From Betaproteobacteria bacterium (GTDB lineage: Bacteria > Pseudomonadota > Gammaproteobacteria > Burkholderiales > Eutrophovitaceae), in assembly GCA_020354125.1 (NCBI GenBank), contig CP070643.1, positions 2,204,711 to 2,239,271 on the forward strand: a stretch of 34,561 nt of DNA, written 5' to 3'. The position numbers and the translations under genes are program-made. A model generated the notes under the pieces. That model saw nothing but the letters and a program-made list of their open reading frames with translations. It did no database searches and was not told the DNA's origin. Positions 9,106-16,674 of the stretch are shown piece by piece. Numbering within the stretch: position 1 is the first letter of the stretch; each line of letters starts with the position of its first letter.

Positions 9106-9742
9106 CTATCTGGTCGCAGGCATTGAGCCTTACGTCGTGACAGCTTTGCTGATCCTGTCGGCGTTATTTGCGCTGTTCCTGCTCCTGCTCGCTGTACCGA
9201 TTGACCTGGCATTCAGAATCGAAGGCGTTCGAACGTTCCAGGGACACATGTCGCTCCGCTGGTTGTTCGGCGTAGTCCGCTTTCGTATTCCGGTTCCCGA
9301 CTCTGCCGCTCAGCGACCAGAGGCCAAGGTCAGTCAACGGCCAACGAAAAAACGGTCAATCCGGAAGAAACGCCGGAAACACCTTAATTTTGTGGCCGTA
9401 CTCAAACAAGCGGAGTTTCGCCGGCGAGCCTACCGTTTTGCCAAAGATCTTATCCACGCCGTGCACGTTCAAAGATTGCGATTGCTGATGAGATTGGGAC
9501 TGGGCGATCCAGCGGATACCGGACGCCTCTGGGCACTGGTGGGGCCGCTGAGCGCAATGGCTCAGAACCTTCAAAGCGCAGACGTCCGAATTGAACCGGA
9601 GTTCATGGATTCGGTGTTGGAAGTGCGGGCGGACGGACAGCTTCGTCTCGTTCCGCTACAGTTCCTTGGTCTTGCCATTGCCTTCCTGCTCTCGCCGACA
9701 TCAATTCGCGCCTGGCGCACCCTGAGAGCCAGTCATGCCTGA
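9062..9742 (+). CDS. DUF2953 (YtfI-like) membrane protein
   Basis: This is the usual partner of GerW/YtfJ. The protein has a hydrophobic segment at about 26-50, then a soluble part typical of DUF2953, with a Gly-Asp-Pro-Ala-x-Thr-Gly-x-x-Trp element near the middle of the C-terminal half and an acidic-Phe segment after it. The ATG at 9062 would overlap the upstream gene by 44 nt. A GTG at 9137 gives a shorter protein starting right at the membrane helix. Neither has a strong ribosome-binding site, so the start is open. It overlaps the next gene by 8 nt, implying coupled translation. Confidence 0.78.
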   Translation: MSPARSHLPNPIATDYLVAGIEPYVVTALLILSALFALFLLLLAVPIDLAFRIEGVRTFQGHMSLRWLFGVVRFRIPVPDSAAQRPEAKVSQRPTKKRSIRKKRRKHLNFVAVLKQAEFRRRAYRFAKDLIHAVHVQRLRLLMRLGLGDPADTGRLWALVGPLSAMAQNLQSADVRIEPEFMDSVLEVRADGQLRLVPLQFLGLAIAFLLSPTSIRAWRTLRASHA

Positions 9743-9998
9743 AAAGAATCCGGTTACGGATCGATTGATCGCGTGTGAACCGATACACGTAGGTAATGTG
9801 ACCGTCCTTCCGATACAACGCGTGAAGCTGCAGTCGCAGACCGCTGCTGCGCACGCCTGGCTCGCCGCTTCCAAAGAACCGGTGGCGCTCGTTGTTCGCG
9901 ATTCCGACGGAACACGGACTATCGACATCGCCGGGACGCTGTCGATCGAACAATTGCGCGACCAAATCCCTGATCTTGACGCCTTGATTGTGCTGTAG
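9735..9998 (+). CDS. Small protein of unknown function in the gerW operon (87 aa)
   Basis: The ATG overlaps the end of the DUF2953 gene by 8 nt, so it is most likely the third gene of this operon. The protein is soluble, with no signal peptide, membrane helix or cysteine beyond C14. Its alternating hydrophobic segments (VTVLPIQRV, PVALVV, ALIVL at the end) suggest a small alpha/beta fold. I do not recognise a family. Context suggests a job linked to GerW/DUF2953. Confidence 0.7.
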   Translation: MPEKNPVTDRLIACEPIHVGNVTVLPIQRVKLQSQTAAAHAWLAASKEPVALVVRDSDGTRTIDIAGTLSIEQLRDQIPDLDALIVL

Positions 9999-10176
9999 TG
10001 AACAGTCTTACGCCAGTCAGGCAGATTTGCGGACTACATAACGGCGTAATGGTCCCCTACCCTGTGGTAGTACACAACATCAGAGTTATCCTGAATGTCG
10101 TCCTATGGCGACGGCTTCCCACCATCGTTAGTTTCGTAACGCCGTAACTGCTTCACGGAATACGCTTTACTAGTAT

Positions 10177-10192
10177 GGGCATGGTAGCTGCA
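10177..10192 (+). promoter_or_regulatory. Candidate sigma-54 promoter of the pilin gene
   Basis: The sequence GGGCATGGTAGCTGCA aligns with the sigma-54 consensus TGGCACG-N4-TTGCA. It keeps the invariant GG and GC with correct 10-base spacing and has three mismatches elsewhere. The predicted start near 10203 leaves a leader of about 68 nt before the pilin ATG. Major pilin genes are often RpoN-dependent, which fits. The remainder of 9999-10270 shows no other clear element apart from a small CTACC/GGTAG hairpin near 10059-10072. Confidence 0.5.
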
Positions 10193-10270
10193 GGCAGGTC
10201 CCATCGGTCAAAGCGACTTGCCATACATCGCGCCCGCAATGTGAGGCGGCCGCCTTTTTCGAGGAGAACA

Positions 10271-10786
10271 ATGCACATCGGTCAGAGAGGATTCACACTC
10301 CTCGAGATGATGGTCGTGGTCGCGATCATCGGCCTGCTCGCTTCCGTGTCTCTGCCCGCCTATCAGAATTACAGTGCCCGGGCAAAAATGTCAGAAGTAA
10401 TACTCGCTCTGAGCAATTGCCGGAACAGCATTACTGAAACAGTCCAATCCACTCCATTTTTGCCCTTTGGAGGCCAATGGGCATGCGAGTCCCAGGCGGG
10501 CAATGACGTATCGACTTACGTCGCATCAATCGAAACCAGTGACGAGGGCGCAGTGCGAGTTAAGCTTCACAATATCAATTCGCTTCTCAACGGCCAGTAC
10601 ATAATCATGCGCCCGTGGCCAGACGTGGCCCGATCCGGGGTGGTACAGGCAGGCGACAACGTCGCGCAATGGGACTGCGGCCCTGCCCCGAGCAACACCA
10701 TAGACATCAGTTCGACGTTGCCCGCGAGCTGCCGCGCCTCTGCTGCAGAAATCGGCGCAACCTCAGGATGGGCATCGGCAAGTTGA
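10271..10786 (+). CDS. Type IV pilin-like protein (orphan)
   Basis: This is a type IV pilin or pseudopilin-like subunit, cut by prepilin peptidase and assembled at the inner membrane. The ATG at 10271 follows GAGGAG at 5 nt; a longer frame from 10175 runs through the putative promoter and is rejected. The 171-residue precursor starts MHIGQRGFTLLE, with cleavage after G7, F8 as first mature residue and Glu at mature position 5. A hydrophobic helix follows to about 30. Cysteines C50, C72, C136 and C154 could form two disulfides, including a C-terminal loop. No pilus assembly gene is in the window. It could be a major or a minor pilin. Confidence 0.9.
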   Translation: MHIGQRGFTLLEMMVVVAIIGLLASVSLPAYQNYSARAKMSEVILALSNCRNSITETVQSTPFLPFGGQWACESQAGNDVSTYVASIETSDEGAVRVKLHNINSLLNGQYIIMRPWPDVARSGVVQAGDNVAQWDCGPAPSNTIDISSTLPASCRASAAEIGATSGWASAS

Positions 10787-10844
10787 CGTCAACCAGCAAG
10801 ACGCTGGAACAGTAGCCGCCAGAAAAGCAACTTTGTAAATCACT

Positions 10845-10866
10845 TAACGCGATCTGGCGCGCGTTA
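10845..10866. terminator. Hairpin between convergent genes
   Basis: TAACGCG (10845-10851) pairs perfectly with CGCGTTA (10860-10866) across an 8-base loop. It lies between the pilin stop and the stop of the minus-strand gene, which it overlaps. T-rich sequence follows on both strands (TTATTCGTTCTTTT on plus), so it may end transcription in both directions. Confidence 0.5.
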
Positions 10867-11184
10867 TTCGTTCTTTTCCTTCCCGAAATAGTATCCAAGA
10901 ACAAGCGTGACTACCGGAAGCAAGACAGAAGAGACGATTCCGACGAGGAACTCCGCGGGCTCCTTCCAGTTGGAGCCGGTACCGAACTGCGAACCGAGTA
11001 CGAGGAGAAAAATACCTGCAACTGCTACCACAAATGCCCAGACAATGACCCAGGCGATTCGCGTCTGAGCGTCCGCTCTACGACGCTTGATGTAATCGCT
11101 TACGGTTTCTTCGACCGATCGGTTCTCCGATTTGAGTTCGTCGATCTGCTCAAGCAGCGCTGCCGTATCGAGTGGCGTAGCCAT
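10864..11184 (-). CDS. Small two-helix membrane protein of unknown function (106 aa)
   Basis: The first 42 residues are charged and helical, with a likely coiled coil around residues 8-35 ending in the basic run KRRRADAQTR. Two transmembrane helices follow at about 43-64 and 79-100, with a short Lys/Glu tail. A cytoplasmic coiled coil on a hairpin membrane anchor is the visible design. I do not recognise a family. It starts 14 nt after the stop of the upstream small gene, so the two are probably co-transcribed. Confidence 0.7.
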   Translation of the reverse strand: MATPLDTAALLEQIDELKSENRSVEETVSDYIKRRRADAQTRIAWVIVWAFVVAVAGIFLLVLGSQFGTGSNWKEPAEFLVGIVSSVLLPVVTLVLGYYFGKEKNE

Positions 11185-11198
11185 GGACTGAGCCCCGC

Positions 11199-11405
11199 CT
11201 ACTTGTACTTGCTGACCTGCTGTTTGGCTGATTCGGTTAGCTCGCGTGCCTCATCGATCAGGCGTTGCGCTTCCTCTTCGAGCCACAATCGCTTGTCGTC
11301 GCCCTCTGGAAGTTTTTTCGCGTCCTCGAGATACCTACGCGCGCGTTCGAGCATGTCATTTGAACGTGACGTCTTCAACTGAACACTTTCGATCGGGTTC
11401 TTCAT
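11199..11405 (-). CDS. Small charged helical protein of unknown function (68 aa)
   Basis: The protein is almost entirely predicted helix and very rich in Glu, Lys and Arg (for example RARRYLEDAKKLPEG and EEEAQRLIDEARELTESAK). It has no signal or membrane segment. AGAGGT lies 7 nt before the ATG. It is the first gene of a pair with the two-helix membrane protein and may interact with that protein's coiled coil; this is inference. No family recognised. Confidence 0.65.
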   Translation of the reverse strand: MKNPIESVQLKTSRSNDMLERARRYLEDAKKLPEGDDKRLWLEEEAQRLIDEARELTESAKQQVSKYK

Positions 11406-11721
11406 GGATTTACCTCTAGTCTCCTACGCCACTTCCCCGTGGGCGAGTCCCGCGAAGCAGGGGTCCTGGCATTCCCGCCTTCTGACTCAATTCTACAAAC
11501 CGTTCCCAGCCCCAGGCAAGCGTCAACGCGGCAACAACCGGTCTATCGGACACATACAGCTTTCCGCAACCACTCAAAACGGTGCGGGAGCCACTCGACG
11601 TGCAGAGGAAAGGTAAACTAATAAGCTAAAGGCAAGGAACGCTCGACACAACCTCCAATATACTTTGACGGGAACGTTCCGCACTTGAAACGAAACGCTC
11701 AGAGCTATTGCCGCATATCGC
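11406..11721. other. Intergenic stretch with one perfect palindrome
   Basis: These 316 bases lie between divergent small genes. Open frames inside have no ribosome-binding site. The only structure I can point to is the 10-bp palindrome GGAACGTTCC at 11671-11680, about 40 bases before the next gene, which could be an operator. Confidence 0.5.
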
Positions 11722-12048
11722 ATGAAGTATTTTGGCGAACTCAAGGGTCTCACCGGGGCAGGAACGATCGCGCTCTATTGCGTGGGCCTGGGACTGCTCG
11801 CAGCGATAGGAATACTCGGCTGGCAAGCTCTCTCCTGGCTGAAGACCGGGGACTGGCCCGCCCTCACGTTAATGTCAGGTCTCGCCTCTTTTGGTGTCGA
11901 ATGGGCATACTCTCCGGAAAGCTGGATTGGAATCCACAATCTGCTCAAGGAGATACCGCTGACCGTGGCGGTCTTTTGGGCGTGGATGATCCCGGCACTA
12001 TTGTTGATGCTATTGCACAACTGGATTGTGCGGCGCCACCCCCAGTAA
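11722..12048 (+). CDS. Small two-helix membrane protein of unknown function (108 aa)
   Basis: The 108-residue protein has transmembrane helices at about 13-36 and 78-101, joined by a roughly 40-residue loop containing several Trp (GDWPALT, VEWAYSPESW). The tail WIVRRHPQ is basic and likely cytoplasmic. No ribosome-binding site of note precedes the ATG. I do not recognise a family, and neighbours give no hint. Confidence 0.6.
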   Translation: MKYFGELKGLTGAGTIALYCVGLGLLAAIGILGWQALSWLKTGDWPALTLMSGLASFGVEWAYSPESWIGIHNLLKEIPLTVAVFWAWMIPALLLMLLHNWIVRRHPQ

Positions 12049-12080
12049 CCTCTATCCAAGGTTAACCTGACTCGCTTGAG

Positions 12081-12285
12081 TCACACCTCAGTTCGACGAG
12101 TGGCCTGGCGACCGCTCAGTACCCACGCACGAGGATTGTGCTCGAACCCGAGCTTCGGGTAATAGTCATTCACTTTTGGGCATGCCTTGGAAAATATCCG
12201 GCCGATCACCCAACGTCGATCTATTGTACAAATCAATCGCTTGCTCGACGGATATTTCCACATCCGTTTTGTAGTCAATCGGCAT
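12081..12285 (-). pseudogene. GNAT acetyltransferase relic with central deletion
   Basis: Two pieces of one GNAT-type N-acetyltransferase lie end to end. The ATG at 12285 opens a 39-codon frame with the family N-terminus (ISVEQAIDLYNRSTLGDRPD) and ends in TGA. The neighbouring frame then carries the family C-terminus YYPKLGFEHNPRAWVL to a stop at 12081. In intact relatives about 80-90 residues, including the acetyl-CoA-binding loop, separate these pieces. Here they meet at 12167-12180, out of frame. The gene is therefore inactive through an internal deletion. A TGACTC/GAGTCA hairpin (12068-12083) follows it. Confidence 0.75.
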
Positions 12286-12319
12286 CTGATCTGCCCTTTC
12301 AGCGCGAGGTCACTGCAAT

Positions 12320-13081
12320 TCAAGCGTGTTGCGGCCGGTATCCGACACACGACACCCAGGCCTCGGCGAACATGGCATGCGGTGTGCGCTCAAATTCGCG
12401 CAGCGTCCCGGCGTGCTCCATATGACCAGCTTGTTCTAGTTTCGCGGCAAGCACGTCAGTAATAATCGATAACGGCTCGAAATTTTCATAGCGCGCCTGT
12501 TGCTTGACTTCCGCAAAACCAGCATCCACCGCGTACTGTGATAACTTGTGGCCGACATTGACGTCACCGCCATTAGCGACCTGTAATGCTTCGTAAGCTT
12601 TGACTGCTGCAACCAGCGCCGGTGAAGAAGGTCCGTACACGAACGCGCTCCAGTCCGGCGTAGCCACACCCATCACGCCACTGGGCTTGAGCACACGCAG
12701 GAATTCGCGCATCGCCCGCACCGGCTCGCGCAAGTGCTCGAGCAGCGCGTGAGAGAACACAGCATCAAACTGTGCCTCTGCAAACGGCAACTCGTACGCG
12801 CTACCCACGCGGAAGCGGGCATTGGCAATGCCCTGCTTTGCCGCCGATTGCTTTGCCAGCGTTACTTGCGACTCGCTCAAATCGACGCCGGTCACGCTTC
12901 CGCTGCCAATGCGCGTCGCTATACCCGAAGTTATGCTGCCGGGCCCGCAACCCACGTCGAGCACCTGCATGCCGTCGCGCAAATGCTCGATGAAAAACGC
13001 GCCATGCGATTGCAGCGTGCGGCGGCCAACAAAAGCAAGTGCCGCCGCGTCGTAACCAAGCGTATAACGATCTGCCGACAT
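12320..13081 (-). CDS. Class I SAM-dependent methyltransferase
   Basis: The 253-residue protein is a small-molecule-type methyltransferase of the UbiE/methyltransferase-11 kind. Motif I VLDVGCGPG is at 40-48, the acidic motif II TGVDLSE follows near 63-69, and a motif IV-like FDAVFSHALLEHL lies at about 103-115. The C-terminal half is a helical cap that probably chooses the substrate. It is cytosolic. The substrate is unknown. It lies 71 nt downstream of sseA on the same strand and may share its transcript. Confidence 0.88.
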   Translation of the reverse strand: MSADRYTLGYDAAALAFVGRRTLQSHGAFFIEHLRDGMQVLDVGCGPGSITSGIATRIGSGSVTGVDLSESQVTLAKQSAAKQGIANARFRVGSAYELPFAEAQFDAVFSHALLEHLREPVRAMREFLRVLKPSGVMGVATPDWSAFVYGPSSPALVAAVKAYEALQVANGGDVNVGHKLSQYAVDAGFAEVKQQARYENFEPLSIITDVLAAKLEQAGHMEHAGTLREFERTPHAMFAEAWVSCVGYRPQHA

Positions 13082-13152
13082 CTACATCTGATAAACCAGC
13101 GTTGGGCCGCCCAAGTGATTGTACGGCAAGGACAAGTGCTGTGTAACTGCCA

Positions 13153-14004
13153 CTAGCCTTCCGACTCCACCGGCAACTCCTGGTTTCGGCCCCACTCATC
13201 CCAGGAACCGTCGTACACGCGCCACTCGTCATTACCGGTCAGATGCAGTCCCAACGCCAAAATGCAAGCAGTCAATCCCGAACCGCAAGTCAGCGTCACA
13301 GGCTTATCACCAGTCACACCGGCCACAGCCAGACGTTCACGGATCTGCTCCGCCGGTAACAGTTTGCGAGTATCCGGATCGAGCAAGTTGGCCCAGTACA
13401 AGTTCAGACTGTTTGGAATATGTCCTGGCCGTGTGCCGGGGTAGCGATCCTGTTCCGTGCCGGCGAAACGTCCGGGCGTGCGTGCATCGAGAATCTGCGT
13501 GTCAGCTTGTTGCGAGGAACGTAAAACGTCCGGCCAGCGCGCGAGCAGATTACGCTCCTCGCCAGTCACGAACGTCGCCCGCATCCCCGTCACTTCACCA
13601 GCTTCCACCGGCAGGTTCTCCGCTTTCCATGCCTTCAATCCGCCATCGAGTATCGAAACGTTGTCATAACCGTAATGTCGAAACAGCCACCAGACCCGCG
13701 CTGCGCTATACAGGCCGGGCGTATCGTAGGCGACGACGTGGGTGTCGTTGTCGATACCCAGCGCACCAACTTCCCGTGCAAACAGCTCGCGCGGTGGAAA
13801 CTTGCGCGGCAGCGGGTTATCCGGGTCGGCGATCTGTGACAAATCGAAAAACAGTGCTCCCGGAATATGCTCGTCAAGGTACTCTGCGCGGGCATCGCGG
13901 CCGGTATCGGGCAGGTGCACGCTGGCATCGACTACACATACCGATTGATCGCGAAGGTGTTCATTCAACCAATGAGCACTGACGACCGGGCCAGGATAGG
14001 TCAT
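13153..14004 (-). CDS. sseA: 3-mercaptopyruvate sulfurtransferase (two rhodanese domains)
   Basis: This enzyme moves sulfur from 3-mercaptopyruvate to thiol acceptors or cyanide through a Cys persulfide. The 283-residue length matches E. coli SseA. An inactive rhodanese domain covers about 5-130 and the active one about 155-280. The catalytic loop is CGSGLTA at 240-246, and the CGSG[VL]TA form marks mercaptopyruvate rather than thiosulfate specificity. The ATG at 14004 follows GAGGAGAG; an upstream frame to 14115 lacks such a site. It sits 37 nt after the SDR gene on the same strand. Confidence 0.92.
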   Translation of the reverse strand: MTYPGPVVSAHWLNEHLRDQSVCVVDASVHLPDTGRDARAEYLDEHIPGALFFDLSQIADPDNPLPRKFPPRELFAREVGALGIDNDTHVVAYDTPGLYSAARVWWLFRHYGYDNVSILDGGLKAWKAENLPVEAGEVTGMRATFVTGEERNLLARWPDVLRSSQQADTQILDARTPGRFAGTEQDRYPGTRPGHIPNSLNLYWANLLDPDTRKLLPAEQIRERLAVAGVTGDKPVTLTCGSGLTACILALGLHLTGNDEWRVYDGSWDEWGRNQELPVESEG

Positions 14005-14041
14005 TCGGTTCTCTCCTCGAGATGTCCAGCTGATGCGATGT

Positions 14042-14818
14042 TCAAAGCAGTGCTTGCAGATCACCGTCGATACTGATCGCTTGCCCTGATAACGTGCGGC
14101 CACGCGTCGAAGCAAGAAACAGAATCATGTCGGCAAGTTGCTCTGGCTGAATCATTTCCCTGATTGACGCTTTCGCTAGCCAATCGTCCTGAACCTCGCT
14201 TGCCGCCCGGCCGGCGATCTTCGCTTTCGCCTCGATCACATCGCGGATCCTTTTGCCTTCGACAGTGCCAGGCAAAATGGCGTTGCAGCGAATGCCATAT
14301 TGTCCAAGCTCCATCGACAACGTCTTGGTGAAACCCACCACACCCCACTTTGCGGCTGCGTAGGGCGAGCGATTGGGAAAGCCGAATCGCCCCGCTGCCG
14401 ACGACAGGTTGATGATTGATGGGTTGCTTGATCTCCTTAGGTGCGCCACCGCCAGCCGCGCGCAGTTGAACTGTCCGGTCAAGCACACTTCCAGACAGCG
14501 ATCCCATTGTTCAGGATCGATTTCATGCACCGGCCCGGTCGGCCCGGCAATGCCGGCGTTATTAACAAGGCAATCCAGGCCGCCGAGAGTCTTGATCGCT
14601 TCGTCGAACAACTTTGCAACCGCCGTGCGATCGGATACGTCGCACACGCTCGAGCCAATCCCGGGATGCGCTTTGCCGAGCGCGTCAAGTGCTGACGGGT
14701 CGATGTCGCACGTGTAGACACTTGCACCTTCACTCGTAAATGCCTCCGCCACCTTCAGCCCGATACCGCCCGCGCCAGCGGTAACCAGAACCCGCAGCCC
14801 CTTGATGCCAAGATCCAT
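14042..14818 (-). CDS. Short-chain dehydrogenase/reductase
   Basis: This is a classical SDR of 258 residues and probably NAD(P)-dependent. The cofactor motif is TAGAGGIG at 13-20 (Ala in place of the usual first Gly). NNAG is at 86-89, and the catalytic set is Ser139/140, Y153 and K157 (YAAAK). The end ISIDGDLQALL is typical of 3-oxoacyl-reductase-like members. D38/D40 after the second strand (CDID) suggests NAD preference. GGGAGG precedes the ATG. The substrate is unknown. It is first in a likely SDR-sseA-methyltransferase run. Confidence 0.9.
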   Translation of the reverse strand: MDLGIKGLRVLVTAGAGGIGLKVAEAFTSEGASVYTCDIDPSALDALGKAHPGIGSSVCDVSDRTAVAKLFDEAIKTLGGLDCLVNNAGIAGPTGPVHEIDPEQWDRCLEVCLTGQFNCARLAVAHLRRSSNPSIINLSSAAGRFGFPNRSPYAAAKWGVVGFTKTLSMELGQYGIRCNAILPGTVEGKRIRDVIEAKAKIAGRAASEVQDDWLAKASIREMIQPEQLADMILFLASTRGRTLSGQAISIDGDLQALL

Positions 14819-14932
14819 GGTCGCCCCTCCCTTTTTTGTTTTGGCCGACAGTGGATCGTAGCAATTTTTCTACACCACTTGTTCCCGATCGCATCCCAAC
14901 GAAGTTACAACAGCCAACGCCGGTCGATTCTC

Positions 14933-15193
14933 ATGCTTCAACAAAGTCGTCACTCAGGATTACTTAATCCACGGGAATGCCGTGCGGCCAGACAGATTTG
15001 CCGCGCGCTCGCTCGAGACCGGGGAGCCCTGCGAGCCTTGAGCCAAAGATTGCAGGGGCCGGGTTATCGCCCGCCGGACATGCGCCACTCGCGCATCGTC
15101 GTCGAATTGCACGCTACGCCCAACCAGTTTCACGCCGAGATCGCGCCACCCCAGTCCGTCCTCGCCCAGGTCGAAGCGCCGTCAAGCCCCTAA
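14933..15193 (+). CDS. Possible small basic protein (86 aa)
   Basis: An 86-codon frame starts at the ATG at 14933 (a TTG at 14879 is in frame) and is rich in Arg, Gln and Pro. It has no recognisable domain and no good ribosome-binding site. Its main support is a hairpin with a following T-rich stretch beginning directly after the stop, as expected for a gene end. The rest of 14819-15310 shows nothing else before the TAXI promoter box. Confidence 0.3.
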   Translation: MLQQSRHSGLLNPRECRAARQICRALARDRGALRALSQRLQGPGYRPPDMRHSRIVVELHATPNQFHAEIAPPQSVLAQVEAPSSP

Positions 15194-15194
15194 T

Positions 15195-15233
15195 CACAGT
15201 AACGCGGTTGCCCCTGTGACTGTGCTTTAGTTT
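15195..15233 (+). terminator. Hairpin after possible small gene
   Basis: CACAGT (15195-15200) pairs with ACTGTG (15219-15224), followed by CTTTAGTTTT. An alternative pairing TCACAG/CTGTGA uses the same bases. It starts two bases after the stop of the 14933 frame and lies upstream of the TAXI 1 gene. Confidence 0.4.
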
Positions 15234-15295
15234 TCAGCGGCCCGAGGACAGGCACAGCGCTATATTCAACTAGGGACGCCGCCGCGATCCGCAGC

Positions 15296-15301
15296 TAGAA
15301 T
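15296..15301 (+). promoter_or_regulatory. -10-like TAGAAT box of TAXI gene 1
   Basis: TAGAAT ends exactly 9 nt before the ATG at 15311. The same box at the same distance precedes TAXI 2 and TAXI 3. A -10 box there would put the transcript start at or near the A of ATG, giving a leaderless mRNA. No clear -35 hexamer is visible. Confidence 0.45.
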
Positions 15302-15310
15302 CCGGTAACC

Positions 15311-16652
15311 ATGCAAAACACCTCGCCCTCCCCCCGACGCTTGGCAGCCCGATGGCCGCTGCTCGCGACGTCGGCTACGGTGATTGCGCTGATCGTCGTT
15401 GTGGTTTTCCTTGTCACAAGCTTGCCGCCACGCCGCGTCGTCATGGCGACGGGCCCCGAAGATAGTACCTACCATGCAATTGGCAAGCGTTACCGTGAGT
15501 TCTTCGCACGGCATAGGGTCAAGTTGGAGTTGAGACCGACTAATGGCACAGTGGACAATGTCGAACTGCTTCGTGATCCGAACTCCGGGGTCGACATTGC
15601 GCTGATACAGGGCGGCATAACGGACTCGATACAAGTGCCTACCCTCGTATCCCTTGGCAGTATGTTCTATGAGCCATTCTGGATATTTACTACCGTGCCG
15701 CAGGAAGACCGTACGACAGACCTGCTCGAACGCGTGCCTGTTTCGCTAGGCGCCCCAGGCAGCGGCACCTATCGGCTCGCACGCGAAGTCCTCGCCGCGA
15801 CAGGCCTGGACGAGGGGCGCATGGACATACGCGATCTTGGCCCGGTCAAGGGAGGTGAAGCGCTTCTGCGTGGGGAGGTCCAACTCGTCGGCATGTCGCT
15901 GCCGTGGGATGCGCCGATCGTGCAGCGATTATTGCGCGACCCGAACGTTGATGCCCTAAGCTGGACGCGCGCAAATGCGTTAGTAGCATTGAGCCCATTC
16001 CTGAGCAAGGTCAGCCTCCCGCGCGGTGTGGCAGACCTTGCAAACGACCGGCCTCCTTACGACGTCACTTTGGTGGCGACGACAGCCAGCCTTGTGGTGC
16101 GTGAAGATCTGCATCCGGCGTTACAACATCTGCTGCTCGAGGCCGCCTCAAAAATACACAACGTCCCGAGCGTATTCAACAAGGCGAGGGAGTTTCCCAC
16201 GGCCGAATCCGTTGACCTGCCCTTGAGCGATATTGCACACGAGTACTATCGTAGTGGCCAGCCTCTTCTACAACGTTACCTGCCGTTCTGGCTCGCAGCA
16301 TTCACGTCGCGACTGCTGGTGCTCCTGATACCCATCATTGGGGTTGGATACCCTCTGTTCCGTTTGCTCCCGGCGTTATTCGGATGGTCCATGCGACACC
16401 GGGTTTTACCGCTTGTACGGGGAGCTCAAGTTCCTCGAAGCAGCATTCGACGCAGCGAGACCCGACCAAAAAGCCGCCCTGTTCGAGCAACTCGACCATT
16501 TGGAACAGCGCGCCAACCGCATGCGCGTGCCAAGCGCATACGCGCAAATGCTCTATACCTTGAAGCTGCACATCGGCATGGTGAGACAGCACGAGCAAAA
16601 CCCACATCGAGAGCAGCAAGTAACCGGGCTGCGCTCTGAGCAACCCGGCTAA
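15311..16652 (+). pseudogene. Membrane-tethered TAXI-domain protein 1, frameshifted near the end
   Basis: This belongs to the TAXI solute-binding family. It has an N-terminal membrane helix (about 13-35), a periplasmic TAXI domain to about 320, a second hydrophobic segment (FWLAAFTSRLLVLLIPIIGV) and then should carry a cytoplasmic tail. The first frame leaves the family after GWSMRHR and runs on to 16639. The true tail (RLYGELKFLEAAFD onward) is in the next frame and stops at 16652. Removing one T from TTTT at 16404-16407 restores VYRLYGEL, matching IYALYGEL in TAXI 3. It is a one-base insertion, a sequencing error or a programmed slip. The TAXI domain and both membrane segments are still encoded. 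Confidence 0.8.
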
Positions 16653-16674
16653 GTCAACCAGATCGGATGGGCTA

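Noticed and set aside
8755..9998. Sporulation locus
   Set aside because: GerW/YtfJ homologues are common in non-sporing Proteobacteria, and no other sporulation gene is seen.
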